A stretch of 14,433 nt of DNA, from positions 1 through 14,433 of the forward strand of contig JAGKWN010000144.1 of NCBI GenBank assembly GCA_021151805.1, in the 5' to 3' direction. Shown here in pieces: positions 5,320-12,436 of the stretch. Under the pieces are notes generated by a model. It did no database searches. It was not told where the DNA came from and saw only the letters and a program-made list of their open reading frames with translations. The stretch's first letter is position 1. The number at the start of each line of letters is the position of its first letter. Position numbers and translations under genes: made by a program. Source of the stretch: Cytophagaceae bacterium (GTDB taxonomy: Bacteria; Bacteroidota; Bacteroidia; Cytophagales; Cytophagaceae).

Positions 5320-5372
5320 TTAGTCGAAAACCTCCCAGGTTTTCAAAACCTTGGAGGTGTAGTTTCTCGTCG
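5320..5372 (+). repeat. Dispersed palindromic repeat, copy 2
   Basis: Starts TTAGTC, ends CTCGTCG, and has a near-perfect 14-bp palindrome in the middle (ACCTCCCAGGTTTT at 5330-5343 against AAAACCTTGGAGGT at 5345-5358, one mismatch). It is the same family as 221-272 in the opposite orientation. On the plus strand a T-run follows at about 5379-5388, so it could also end transcription coming from the left. Confidence 0.75.
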
Positions 5373-5446
5373 GAAAATTTTTTTTTATTATTAATACATT
5401 TTTAACTAAGCGAGGACTGGTACGAGAGTGGTTAAATACTACTTCA

Positions 5447-5794
5447 TCACGAAGCCGTTTCCCTGATCTCGACACTATTCTTATCGCTGCCATTCAGGAT
5501 CGGACATTTTTCTGCGATACCTACTGCTTCATCCATATTGTTAGCATGTATAAGGATATAACCAGCTATTGATTCAGCGTTTGCAGCATAAGGCAGATCC
5601 TGCACAACTTTCCCCGGGCGCAATACCTTGCCGCTGTATTGCAGGTGATTTCCGCCTTCCGCCAGCAATCCTTTTTCTTCAATACCGCTCATCCACTGCA
5701 TCCACTGCTGCATGTAGGTTTCCATCTGCTTCTGGTCTGGCTGGGCTTCTTTACTAAGAATGTCAAGCCTGAAGATTAACATATATGTTTTCAT
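5447..5794 (-). CDS. YCII-related domain protein
   Basis: A small protein of about 115 residues with the YCII/DGPF-type layout: opening MKTYMLIFRLD, a central helix with MQQWMQWMSGIEEKGLLAEGG, then strands and helices with IAGYILIHANNMDEAVGIAEKCPIL and a charged C-terminus. Family members adopt a ferredoxin-like alpha/beta fold, and their activity is mostly unknown. I chose ATG at 5794 because family proteins begin with M-K-x-Y-x-L; in-frame codons upstream to 5839 add a leader with no family match. A TATGTTTG element (minus strand, 5816-5809) matches the Bacteroidota -7 consensus and would start a leader of about 10 bases. The gene faces the repeat region and is divergent from the glycine-zipper gene. 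Confidence 0.8.
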   Translation of the reverse strand: MKTYMLIFRLDILSKEAQPDQKQMETYMQQWMQWMSGIEEKGLLAEGGNHLQYSGKVLRPGKVVQDLPYAANAESIAGYILIHANNMDEAVGIAEKCPILNGSDKNSVEIRETAS

Positions 5795-5808
5795 ATCAGG
5801 ATTTTTAA

Positions 5809-5816
5809 CAAACATA
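5809..5816 (-). promoter_or_regulatory. Candidate -7 element for the YCII-like gene
   Basis: On the minus strand this reads TATGTTTG, a full match to TAnnTTTG, 14 bp before the ATG at 5794. No clear TTG was found at the expected -33 distance. Confidence 0.35.
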
Positions 5817-5863
5817 ACAAAGCCAAAGAATAGCTGCATTGATCTGGATCAAAAACGTGTAAT

Positions 5864-5918
5864 AATTATGAATTATGAATTATGAATTATGAATTATGAA
5901 TTATGAATTATGAATTAT
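5864..5918 (+). repeat. Heptanucleotide tandem array (AATTATG, seven units plus six bases)
   Basis: AATTATG is repeated without error from 5864 to 5912, followed by a partial unit. The array sits in the divergent gap between the YCII-like gene and the glycine-zipper gene. Copy number is likely to vary by slippage, which would change the spacing of any promoter here. Single or double units of the same motif end both copies of the duplicated segment (1717 and 3816). Confidence 0.95.
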
Positions 5919-5970
5919 TCAATTTTGAATGGTGTTACAGGAACACATGACTATTGTCTGACCATAAAAA

Positions 5971-6402
5971 ATGAACAATATGAAAAAGTATTTGATGTTT
6001 GTGAGTGTGCTGGCCGTTATTGCCTGCAACAACTCAAAAAAAGCAGAAGAGCAGGCAAACCGTGAGAATGCGGTACGCCAAAGAACCATAGATTCAATCG
6101 CGGCTGCACGTGAGAATCAGCAGCATTACAGTGCTGCAGAAACTGCTCCTGCTGCTCCTGCTGATCATACAAGCACAGAGCCTGAAAAGAAAAAAGGCAT
6201 GAGCAATACCACGAAGGGTGCGCTGATCGGAACTGGTGCAGGTATTGCAACCGGAGCAGCGACCGGAGCAGCAGTTAATAGTAAGGACAGGGGGAAAGGA
6301 GCTATTATCGGCGGTGTGGTTGGTGGTGCTGTTGGTTCAGGCGTGGGCTACGGCATTGGTGCGCATAAAGACAAAAAGGAAAAGGACGCACAGGAAAAAT
6401 AA
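5971..6402 (+). CDS. Glycine-zipper lipoprotein
   Basis: A 143-residue protein. A lipoprotein signal ends in VIAC (Cys at residue 19 from ATG 5971, or 16 from ATG 5980). The start at 5980, giving MKKYLMFVSV, is the more typical signal-peptide beginning; both fit. After the Cys come a charged coiled stretch (KKAEEQANRENAVRQRTID), an Ala/Pro-rich linker, and two glycine-zipper segments (about residues 83-102 and 109-130) with G-x-x-x-G spacing such as GTGAGIATGAATG and IIGGVVGGAVGSG. The C-terminus is Lys-rich. Glycine zippers pack helices closely in or against membranes; family members are envelope proteins often tied to stress. It is convergent with the third Crp/Fnr gene across a strong hairpin. 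Confidence 0.8.
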   Translation: MNNMKKYLMFVSVLAVIACNNSKKAEEQANRENAVRQRTIDSIAAARENQQHYSAAETAPAAPADHTSTEPEKKKGMSNTTKGALIGTGAGIATGAATGAAVNSKDRGKGAIIGGVVGGAVGSGVGYGIGAHKDKKEKDAQEK

Positions 6403-6422
6403 GTATGCCCTGATTGTCTCTG

Positions 6423-6466
6423 TTATTCATCCCGTCTTTTCTGTGAAGGAAAGGTGGGATGAATAA
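6423..6466. terminator. Strong hairpin between convergent genes
   Basis: A stem of 19 bp (16 Watson-Crick and 3 G-U pairs; TTATTCATCCC pairs with GGGATGAATAA at the base) closes a 6-base loop, TGTGAA. It lies midway between the stop of the glycine-zipper gene (6402) and that of the minus-strand Crp/Fnr gene (6506), where a shared bidirectional terminator is expected. No long T-run follows on either strand. Confidence 0.7.
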
Positions 6467-6505
6467 TGCATGAACGGTTGGCACAGACATTAATCGGATA
6501 TCAAC

Positions 6506-7078
6506 CTACCGCGACTTTAACCGGCTCAGCGTTTCGGGAGTCATATCCAGATAAGAAGCCAATACGTTGTTTGACACTTGCTGAAACAAAGCAGGTGTTT
6601 CTTTCATGGCCTGTTCAAACCGTTGCTGTGCTGTTCGTGTCATGATGCTTTCGATCTTACGGGTTTGAAAGGCATAGGCCATTTCCAGGATCTTCTGGTA
6701 AAATTTTTTCCAGTAAACAGAGTCTTCATTCAATCTGTAAAAATCTGTATAGTTTATAACCAGCAATTCAGAATCGTTCAGCGCATCTATCTGTTCAAAA
6801 GATGGCTCCCCTGAAATGAAACTGCCCAGCGCTGTGCCGATGTGATTATCAGGCATGATGTATCGTGTTTTTTCCTTGCCGTTATCATCAATAAAATAGG
6901 TGCGGATACATCCTTTATAAACAAAATAAAATTCTCGGCAAACTTCACCGCTGGTAAGCAACTGTTCGCCACGCAGCACACGCCTGACTTTAAAACAGGA
7001 TACAATCTCATCAAGCTCCTGCTCCGGAAACGGGACGATGAAATTTAATACCGCTTTGAGCTGATTCGTTGTATCCAT
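6506..7078 (-). CDS. Crp/Fnr family transcriptional regulator (third of three)
   Basis: A 190-residue regulator of the same type as those at 398 and 1926. The N-terminal barrel (about residues 25-120) shows LRGEQLLTSGEVCREFYFVYKG and GSFISGEPSFEQIDAL. The C-terminal winged helix shows AQQRFEQAMKETPALFQQV, then ASYLDMTPETLSRLKSR. No CRP cAMP cassette and no Fe-S Cys cluster are present; cysteines at about 28 and 47 are isolated. It is transcribed divergently from the nine-gene run beginning at 7159, with an 80-bp gap that could hold shared control sites. The only palindrome noted there is a weak ATGT-N7-ACAT at 7108-7122. The ligand and targets are unknown. Confidence 0.9.
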   Translation of the reverse strand: MDTTNQLKAVLNFIVPFPEQELDEIVSCFKVRRVLRGEQLLTSGEVCREFYFVYKGCIRTYFIDDNGKEKTRYIMPDNHIGTALGSFISGEPSFEQIDALNDSELLVINYTDFYRLNEDSVYWKKFYQKILEMAYAFQTRKIESIMTRTAQQRFEQAMKETPALFQQVSNNVLASYLDMTPETLSRLKSR

Positions 7079-7158
7079 AACTACAAGGGAGTTTAGGGCT
7101 TTTAACTATGTAAAAGTAACATTTTTTTAAGTATCTTGGATAGGTTAAAATATCTCCA

Positions 7159-7893
7159 ATGAAATTCGGCGTATTATTGGTTTTTCTATCCATCCAGCTT
7201 TCAGTATCTGCGCAAAAGGATTTCATTTTTATGAAATACACGCTCGTGCAAACAGTACCTGATAAATCTGTTTCTATATATACAGGGAATTGGAATGATT
7301 TTGATCCTGATTCTGCCGTAGACAGAAATTCGTTTCTTGAACTGATCATGACATTTAATAACGGGAAAGATACTGTCTTGCTGAACGCAACGGATTATAT
7401 TATTAAAGCGCTTGATTCGCTTTCGCTACGTCTCATCAAAATCAATAATAAAAAGCCTGCTATTTATGTAGTCATGAAGCTGAAGGCAAATAGTCATTTG
7501 GGTGAGCATGGTACTTATGAGGAGCATAAAACCATTCATGAAATCTACGATCTCAAAACACATAAACAATTGTTTGCTGCTGTAAGTAAATATGAATATG
7601 CGGGTGATTACATGGAGTATTATGATTCAACATCATCTTATTCTACCACAGCTTATTTTTATCAATACGAATTTTTATTGTCCCGTTACGGTCAGATACA
7701 CATTGGCACCTCAGACAAAAGGCTTGAAGTTTCCGGCGACAGGGTATGCATAAATATGGACACTTCATTTCCAGGTTACTGCGATTGCCTGTTGCCGGAT
7801 CATAAGGCTGGAATGTATGTGTATCGGAATAGGAAATACAAATTGAAAAAAATACAAACACCAGTTAGTAATAACTATCCTGATCTGGATTGA
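7159..7893 (+). CDS. Hypothetical secreted protein
   Basis: A 244-residue protein with a signal peptide (MKFGVLLVFLSIQLSVSAQ, cut likely after SAQ or SA). The rest is a mix of strand-like segments (YTLVQTVPDKSVSIYTG, IYVVMKLKANSH, YQYEFLLSRYGQIHIG) with several aromatic and acidic patches. Three cysteines lie close together near the C-terminus (VCINM, then GYCDCLL), possibly a disulfide in the periplasm. I recognise no family. It is the first gene of a plus-strand run. TATCTTGG at 7132-7139 is one base off the -7 consensus and may be its promoter. The divergent Crp/Fnr regulator is a candidate controller. Confidence 0.7.
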   Translation: MKFGVLLVFLSIQLSVSAQKDFIFMKYTLVQTVPDKSVSIYTGNWNDFDPDSAVDRNSFLELIMTFNNGKDTVLLNATDYIIKALDSLSLRLIKINNKKPAIYVVMKLKANSHLGEHGTYEEHKTIHEIYDLKTHKQLFAAVSKYEYAGDYMEYYDSTSSYSTTAYFYQYEFLLSRYGQIHIGTSDKRLEVSGDRVCINMDTSFPGYCDCLLPDHKAGMYVYRNRKYKLKKIQTPVSNNYPDLD

Positions 7894-7910
7894 AATAAAA
7901 CCACGCAGCG

Positions 7911-8261
7911 ATGATGAAGCAGATATTATTTTTTATAGTGATTCTATTGACAGCTCAAGCGTGTGAAAAACACATGCATGCTGGGAAGGCAAATCCGAAT
8001 GCTGAAGCTGTCGTTTTTAAAGATACCCTGTATCAAATTGCTTTTGACTCCCTTTCAAACAACCTGGGTAACATTGTTCCTTCAAACGAACATAATCGTT
8101 TCATCAAGTATTTTAAATATATTGGTACTGATAGTATTTGTATTGCCATGGCCTGGACAAGCGATCCTCATTTTATTTGTGAATATCCTAAGGAATATCT
8201 ATTCCCGGTAAAATTTATTCATGCACCGTTTGTTTCTGGCACGAAGGGCGACAGGGTATGA
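7911..8261 (+). CDS. Small hypothetical lipoprotein, probably frameshifted near its 3' end
   Basis: A 116-residue protein with a lipoprotein-type signal (MMKQILFFIVILLTAQAC, acceptor Cys at residue 18). It starts 17 bp after the previous gene. The mature part contains DTLYQIAFDSLSNNLGNI and FIKYFKYIGTDSICIAMAW. The frame stops at TGA 8259-8261, but an overlapping frame (ATGA at 8258-8261) continues 30 codons to TAA 8348-8350 with protein-like text such as KNMGFDLSDGNRITFIF. This looks like the true C-terminal strands of the same protein, displaced by a -1 shift. It could be a sequencing error, a natural disruption, or a short translationally coupled peptide. No family was recognised. Confidence 0.6.
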   Translation: MMKQILFFIVILLTAQACEKHMHAGKANPNAEAVVFKDTLYQIAFDSLSNNLGNIVPSNEHNRFIKYFKYIGTDSICIAMAWTSDPHFICEYPKEYLFPVKFIHAPFVSGTKGDRV

Positions 8262-8350
8262 TGCATAAAAACATGGGTTTTGATCTGTCTGACGGCAACA
8301 GAATTACGTTTATATTTACTGGAAAATATCTACCGATATCAAAAGAATAA
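8258..8350 (+). CDS. Out-of-frame C-terminal extension of the 7911 gene
   Basis: Thirty codons begin at ATG ATG (8258, 8261) and overlap the upstream TGA by four bases. The translation, MMHKNMGFDLSDGN followed by RITFIFTGKYLPISKE, has alternating strand-like hydrophobicity and would complete a beta-rich lipoprotein. It is too short to be a likely free-standing gene, so I read it as the displaced end of the 7911 gene. Confidence 0.4.
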   Translation: MMHKNMGFDLSDGNRITFIFTGKYLPISKE

Positions 8351-8401
8351 TAATCGTCATGAATTTTGATCAGTTTCGTTTTAGAGAGAATTTTATCAAA
8401 C

Positions 8402-9124
8402 ATGAAAAAAACAATTATATATCTACTGACACTGATATGCCTGGTGTACATACCAACTTACGGTATGAAGAATGATACGTTGCAATATAAAATTCTGGAA
8501 ACATATTATGGTTGCAATGTGTATTCGGATCCGATTTATTATGTTTATACTGAAACTCGTGACAGCGCATCACTGATACGGATTGCAAAAGAAATTAACA
8601 GGAATGAAAAGCTCGCCCAGGCATCCAAGGAAATTGTATTTCGCAATCAGGACAAAAACTACGCATATGTTTATATAGCTTCTGATATGGATAAGGTAAA
8701 AGAAGAATGGGAGATTCGTTTTTATTCTTTTGATACGTTAGAGAACAAGCAGTTCGCCCAGGCCATACAAAAGGTTGTGAAGTATGCCGCATATGACCGT
8801 AAAGATTTAAAGATAAAAGAACTATACGGTTCACCGGCAGGAAATCATTTTGTAACTATTTTAACGGATATGGAACGTAATCTGTATTATCAGTCATTCT
8901 ATTTATATCCTGATCAGTTTGATTTCTTTCCAGTTATTCCCTTGTATAAAACATTTAAAAATAAATATTGGTATGAGCTTGAAAGGCAGGAAAGTTTGTA
9001 TGCCGAGCCTAAAATATTCCGATCAAATTTTAAAAAGAATAAATTTGGAGATTGGTTATCGCTTTGCAGCGAAAAAGAAGTGAAAAACAAATTCACCGGA
9101 GGCTTGTATAACCTGCATTATTAA
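8402..9124 (+). CDS. Hypothetical secreted protein
   Basis: A 240-residue protein from ATG 8402, which begins with a standard signal peptide (MKKTIIYLLTLICLVYIPTYG). An in-frame TTG at 8366 would add 12 residues in front of it and spoil the signal, so I rejected it. The mature part is rich in Tyr and Lys, with YKILETYYGCNVYSDP, IVFRNQDKNYAYVYIAS, EEWEIRFYSFDT and ITILTDMERNL-like segments (VTILTDMERNLYYQSF), and appears alpha/beta. No family was recognised. It is likely periplasmic and lies in the same run as the secreted and lipoprotein genes on either side. Confidence 0.7.
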   Translation: MKKTIIYLLTLICLVYIPTYGMKNDTLQYKILETYYGCNVYSDPIYYVYTETRDSASLIRIAKEINRNEKLAQASKEIVFRNQDKNYAYVYIASDMDKVKEEWEIRFYSFDTLENKQFAQAIQKVVKYAAYDRKDLKIKELYGSPAGNHFVTILTDMERNLYYQSFYLYPDQFDFFPVIPLYKTFKNKYWYELERQESLYAEPKIFRSNFKKNKFGDWLSLCSEKEVKNKFTGGLYNLHY

Positions 9125-9178
9125 AATATTCAATCAATAAGCTTTCATCAGTAATCATATTGTATAAGTCATTCTACA

Positions 9179-10033
9179 ATGGAACAATCAGCTCAAAAAA
9201 CAGAACCGGATAATACAGCAGTGCGCACTTCCTTATGGCGGGCTTTACATGTACTGACAGATGCACAACCGCATATCCTTGAAGATACAGTAGGCTTGCA
9301 ACTGATCGCTCCACCGGATGGCTGGCAGGAACGTCCGGACATGAAGTTTACAAAACGCCTGCGGGCTTCTATTGTCGCACGTGCACGTTTTATTGAAGAT
9401 CTCATTGCTGAAAAGCATACAAAAGGAATTGATCAGTATGTGATTCTTGGTTCGGGTCTCGATACGTTTGCGCAACGTCGTACAGATCTTGCAGCAGGAT
9501 TGCAGATATTTGAAATTGACCAGGCGGCTACATTGGATTGGAAACGGCAACGTCTTGCGGAACTTGGCATGCACATGCCCGCAAACCTGCATTATGTGCC
9601 GGTTAATTTTGAAACTGATTCCTGGCGCGACGAACTGCTGAAAGCCGGATTCGATGCTGCTAAACCTGCGGTCATAGTTTGTACTGGCGTAACACTTTAT
9701 CTTACAAGAGAAGCCATCGTATCTACACTGGAGCAGATCAATACGTTTGCTTCAGGTTCTATACTTGCCATGACCTTCTATCTGCCTATTCATTTGCTGG
9801 ATGAAGAAGATCGGATCATGCAGGAAATGGGAGAGAAAGGAGCACGTGCTGCAGGTACTCCGTTTGTTAGCTTCTTTACGCGCGAAGAAATTATTCAGCT
9901 CGCTGTTGAAGCCGGATTTAAAAATAATAATACGGTTTCAACAAAAGATATGGAAAAGCTTTATTTTGCTAACCGTAGCGATGGCTTGCAGCCGGCAGGG
10001 GGAGAAGTGTTTCTGGTGTCAGAGATTGGATAA
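9179..10033 (+). CDS. SAM-dependent methyltransferase, LCMT-like family
   Basis: A 284-residue class I methyltransferase of the leucine-carboxyl-methyltransferase-like family (the group often found as TIGR00027-type proteins in bacteria). Visible signatures are the N-terminal TSLWRALH and the K-FTKRLRASIVARARFIED helix; motif I YVILGSGLDTFAQRR at residues 87-101, which binds SAM; the acidic FEIDQ at 111-115 that holds the ribose; and TGVTLYLT at 169-176. The C-terminal half (FFTREEIIQLAVEAGF, then GGEVFLVSEI) completes the Rossmann-like fold. The length is typical. Bacterial members are thought to O-methylate small carboxylates or metabolites; the substrate here is unknown. It has no signal peptide and is cytoplasmic. 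Confidence 0.9.
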   Translation: MEQSAQKTEPDNTAVRTSLWRALHVLTDAQPHILEDTVGLQLIAPPDGWQERPDMKFTKRLRASIVARARFIEDLIAEKHTKGIDQYVILGSGLDTFAQRRTDLAAGLQIFEIDQAATLDWKRQRLAELGMHMPANLHYVPVNFETDSWRDELLKAGFDAAKPAVIVCTGVTLYLTREAIVSTLEQINTFASGSILAMTFYLPIHLLDEEDRIMQEMGEKGARAAGTPFVSFFTREEIIQLAVEAGFKNNNTVSTKDMEKLYFANRSDGLQPAGGEVFLVSEIG

Positions 10034-10053
10034 ATGTGTTAGCTGAATACCTG

Positions 10054-10785
10054 ATGAAAAAAAGAGTAAATATCCAACACGACGAAGGTGTATTAATACT
10101 TCAGGGGAATTTTAAAGAAACGGTTTTATATGCAAACCAACTGCCCATTCAATATACCTGGTTTGCAGAAATAGGTTCAACCTGGAGATATCATATTGCG
10201 AGGAGTCTTCCACCACATACAATAAAGGAAAATAAAGAAAATCAGGAATTAGTAAAAAGGGGCATTAAATCCACTGGCGATTTTTATGAGATTGTAAATT
10301 ACTATAAACAATTTTTGGGAAGAGGTGAATACGAATTTGGTTATTATAAGCTCCATAAATATCATGCCTGGATCAACATTCCGAAGGGTAAAACCTATCA
10401 ATCTTTTGATTATTATGGAGGTTGCCCGGATATAATTCCAACGCAAAATAATATCAATGAAGAACTGGTAAATATGTATGCAGAGCAGATCAGGAACGGG
10501 CTTAAACCTGTACTGGTAGTTTTACACAATGAAGGATCGCATATTGAGTTTATTTTAGACGGGCATCATAAATTTTTGGCTTATAATAAATTAAAGATGG
10601 AACCCTATGCGGTGATCATTACGAAACTTGGAGAAACCAATATAAATGTTGCTGAAGCTCTGGAACTGTTGCACCGTATGAATTGCAGCAATCCGGCTTT
10701 TATTGAAATTATAAAAGAGCAAAAAGAAGATACCCCTGATTATTTACGTATGGATCTGAGCAAAACATATGTTGAAATTGATTAA
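10054..10785 (+). CDS. Hypothetical protein with ParB-like DGHHK motif
   Basis: A 243-residue protein from ATG 10054 (MKKRVNIQHDEG). A GTG at 10036 would add six residues and is less likely. It follows the methyltransferase by 20 bp and is probably co-transcribed. The notable segment is PVLVVLHNEGSHIEF followed by ILDGHHKFLAYNKL at about residues 165-179. Its DGHHK-x-x-A resembles the phosphate-binding 'DGHHR..A' box of the ParB/sulfiredoxin-like fold, where a strand precedes a helix. The N-terminal part (YTWFAEIGSTWRYHIARS) and the middle (YHAWINIPKGKTYQSFDYYGG) match nothing that I recognise. Cytoplasmic; possible NTP or phosphoryl chemistry is an inference from the motif alone. Confidence 0.7.
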   Translation: MKKRVNIQHDEGVLILQGNFKETVLYANQLPIQYTWFAEIGSTWRYHIARSLPPHTIKENKENQELVKRGIKSTGDFYEIVNYYKQFLGRGEYEFGYYKLHKYHAWINIPKGKTYQSFDYYGGCPDIIPTQNNINEELVNMYAEQIRNGLKPVLVVLHNEGSHIEFILDGHHKFLAYNKLKMEPYAVIITKLGETNINVAEALELLHRMNCSNPAFIEIIKEQKEDTPDYLRMDLSKTYVEID

Positions 10786-10803
10786 TATAGTCTACTATTA
10801 AAG

Positions 10804-11493
10804 ATGAAACAGTTTCTGATCATTATAGTATTCGTATTGTTCTGTAGTTGCAGACATGACCACTCTGCCGGGCAATGGCAAACCATCGAAGTCGGCGATT
10901 ACCGTTTTGACTTTCCGCCTGATTTTGAATTGATCGAAGAACAAGGGATTGATTCATATGTCGGCAAAATAGCAGGTGATAGCATGGTATTTCATTTTGA
11001 TTTTGGGTATTATTCGAATAGACTGGAACAAACTCCTGAAGAATACCTGGCGCAAGGTTATTGGCGGAAAGAACTTTCCTATTTATTCATGAAGAATGGA
11101 ATTACTTATGATCAGACCAATATGCCGCGGGTGGATGTGCTTTCGATCAAACAGGCAACTGCCGCGGATAGTTCAATAGCAAAAGGCTTTGGGTACATTG
11201 CATTATGTAAACATGATACTACTGAATTTGAATTTCCGTTTTCAATTCCAGCTGAGATCACACAATTGAATTTCAGGATTGATACAGTAGACCATTTTTA
11301 CAGAAAAATTGTATTTGCTAAAAATCCTGCAAAAGGTTATACTGGCATCTACCTAAGGGATCTGGATAATTTAAATACATCTATGAACAACCAGGTAGCT
11401 TTGTCAATGGTTACGAATAGTCTTACGCAGAAGCAGCAGGCGATTGCGTTGAAAATATTTCAAACCGTACGACACACAAAAGTAAAATCGTAA
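10804..11493 (+). CDS. Hypothetical lipoprotein
   Basis: A 229-residue protein. The signal MKQFLIIIVFVLFCSC ends in a Cys-Ser-Cys lipobox, with acceptor most likely Cys16. The start is 18 bp after the previous stop. The mature protein opens with WQTIEVGDYRFDFPPDFELIEEQGIDSY-type text (an 'f-FP--f---e' start seen in many uncharacterised Bacteroidota lipoproteins). It continues with strands and one long helix near the C-terminus (SLTQKQQAIALKIFQTV). The FPP-DF and final QKQQAIALKIFQTVR segments recall PsbP-like or 'DUF' stress lipoproteins, but I cannot assign a family. It is likely periplasmic and lipid-anchored. Confidence 0.7.
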   Translation: MKQFLIIIVFVLFCSCRHDHSAGQWQTIEVGDYRFDFPPDFELIEEQGIDSYVGKIAGDSMVFHFDFGYYSNRLEQTPEEYLAQGYWRKELSYLFMKNGITYDQTNMPRVDVLSIKQATAADSSIAKGFGYIALCKHDTTEFEFPFSIPAEITQLNFRIDTVDHFYRKIVFAKNPAKGYTGIYLRDLDNLNTSMNNQVALSMVTNSLTQKQQAIALKIFQTVRHTKVKS

Positions 11494-11517
11494 TAATTAG
11501 ATAAAAAATAAAGCAAT

Positions 11518-11928
11518 ATGGCAGAACAACAAAATAATACGGATGCTACAACGCCCAAGGTAACAGGTATTGGCGGTATTTTCTTTTTTTCTGAAAATCC
11601 GAAAGAAACAAATGAATGGTATCGGAAGCATCTTGGATTGGAAACCACTGATTACGGTTCTACTTTCGAATCACGCAACATCAACAAGCCAGAAGAAATC
11701 AATGCACTGCAATGGAGTCCGTTTAAGAAAGGGAGCGATTACTTTGCACCTTCTAAAAAAGAATTCATGATCAATTACAGGGTTCAGAATATCGAAGGAT
11801 TGGTAGCACAGCTAAAAGCCAGTGGTGTCACTATTCTGGATGATATTCAAACGTATGATTACGGAAAGTTTGTGCACATCATGGATCCCGAAGGTAATAA
11901 GTTAGAACTGTGGGAACCGGCAGAATAA
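11518..11928 (+). CDS. VOC family protein (glyoxalase / bleomycin-resistance fold)
   Basis: A 136-residue protein of the vicinal-oxygen-chelate superfamily. After a polar leader (residues 1-15), GIGGIFFFSENPKETNEWYRKHLGLE is the first beta-alpha-beta module. INYRVQNIEGLVAQLKASGVTIL and YGKFVHIMDPEGNKLELWEP form the second, with Glu130 in the usual C-terminal metal-ligand position. The first-strand ligand, normally His or Glu near residue 19, is not obvious (GIGGIF), so metal use is uncertain. Family roles include isomerisation, dioxygenation and antibiotic binding; the substrate here is not predictable. It begins 24 bp after the lipoprotein gene. Confidence 0.88.
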   Translation: MAEQQNNTDATTPKVTGIGGIFFFSENPKETNEWYRKHLGLETTDYGSTFESRNINKPEEINALQWSPFKKGSDYFAPSKKEFMINYRVQNIEGLVAQLKASGVTILDDIQTYDYGKFVHIMDPEGNKLELWEPAE

Positions 11929-11966
11929 ATACAGATAAAGGTTAGTGATATAATAATAGTTGATCA

Positions 11967-12413
11967 ATGACAGATGAAGAAATAAAAGCAAGCGTTTCTG
12001 AAAAAGCAATTGCGTATGGTGTACCCCGTAAATATTCCGCTCTTTTTGATACACTTGATGATGAATTCAAAAGAGCTTTCTCCCGGGCAAGCAGTGAAAG
12101 AACGTTCGGTCTGCCGATTGTTCGGTTCTCACATCCCAATGGATTCTGGGTGTTGATCGGAACAAAGGAACTGGCCTGGTTTGATAATCATACGATTCAG
12201 TTTGTGAAGCATAAAGATATTGAAAGATATAAAACACTCGATTGGGATGAAGCATATGAAAAAGCTTCCACCAGAATGCTGGCAAAATTTGAATTGGAAA
12301 AGCTTGGCTTAATAACGAAAGACAATCAGTTAATCGAATTGTATCTTGAAGCCAAGGAAGAGTATTTTACGTTTCAGCATATGATGATCCGAATTGTACA
12401 ATTGATCCGTTAA
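11967..12413 (+). CDS. Hypothetical cytoplasmic protein
   Basis: A 148-residue protein with no signal peptide or membrane segment; no family was recognised. The N-terminus is helical (EEIKASVSEKAIAYGVPRKY), the middle looks strand-rich (LPIVRFSHPNGFWVLIGTKELAWFDNHTIQFVKHKDIERYK), and the C-terminus is a long helix (YLEAKEEYFTFQHMMIRIVQLIR). The middle strand pattern, ending in 'V-h-dIeryk', is loosely like bacterial PH-type domains; this is only a resemblance of pattern. It lies 38 bp after the VOC gene and 23 bp before the membrane-anchored gene, within the same co-directional run. Confidence 0.65.
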   Translation: MTDEEIKASVSEKAIAYGVPRKYSALFDTLDDEFKRAFSRASSERTFGLPIVRFSHPNGFWVLIGTKELAWFDNHTIQFVKHKDIERYKTLDWDEAYEKASTRMLAKFELEKLGLITKDNQLIELYLEAKEEYFTFQHMMIRIVQLIR

Positions 12414-12436
12414 TAGCATAAAAATTAAAACATACT

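Noticed and set aside
5217..5405. Open frame of 62 codons
   Set aside because: It is made of the 29-bp units and the palindromic repeat, with Cys/His/Arg-rich text typical of translated repeats.
5795..5839. Longer N-terminus for the YCII-like protein
   Set aside because: Family proteins start at the M-K-x-Y segment, and the -7-like TATGTTTG lies inside the added stretch.
7108..7122. ATGT-N7-ACAT palindrome in the divergent gap as a Crp/Fnr operator
   Set aside because: Arms are only 4 bp, and the spacing differs from the CRP-like site at 2492; too weak to list as a feature.
8366..8401. Longer TTG start for the secreted protein at 8402
   Set aside because: The added residues stand before a perfect signal peptide that begins at ATG 8402.
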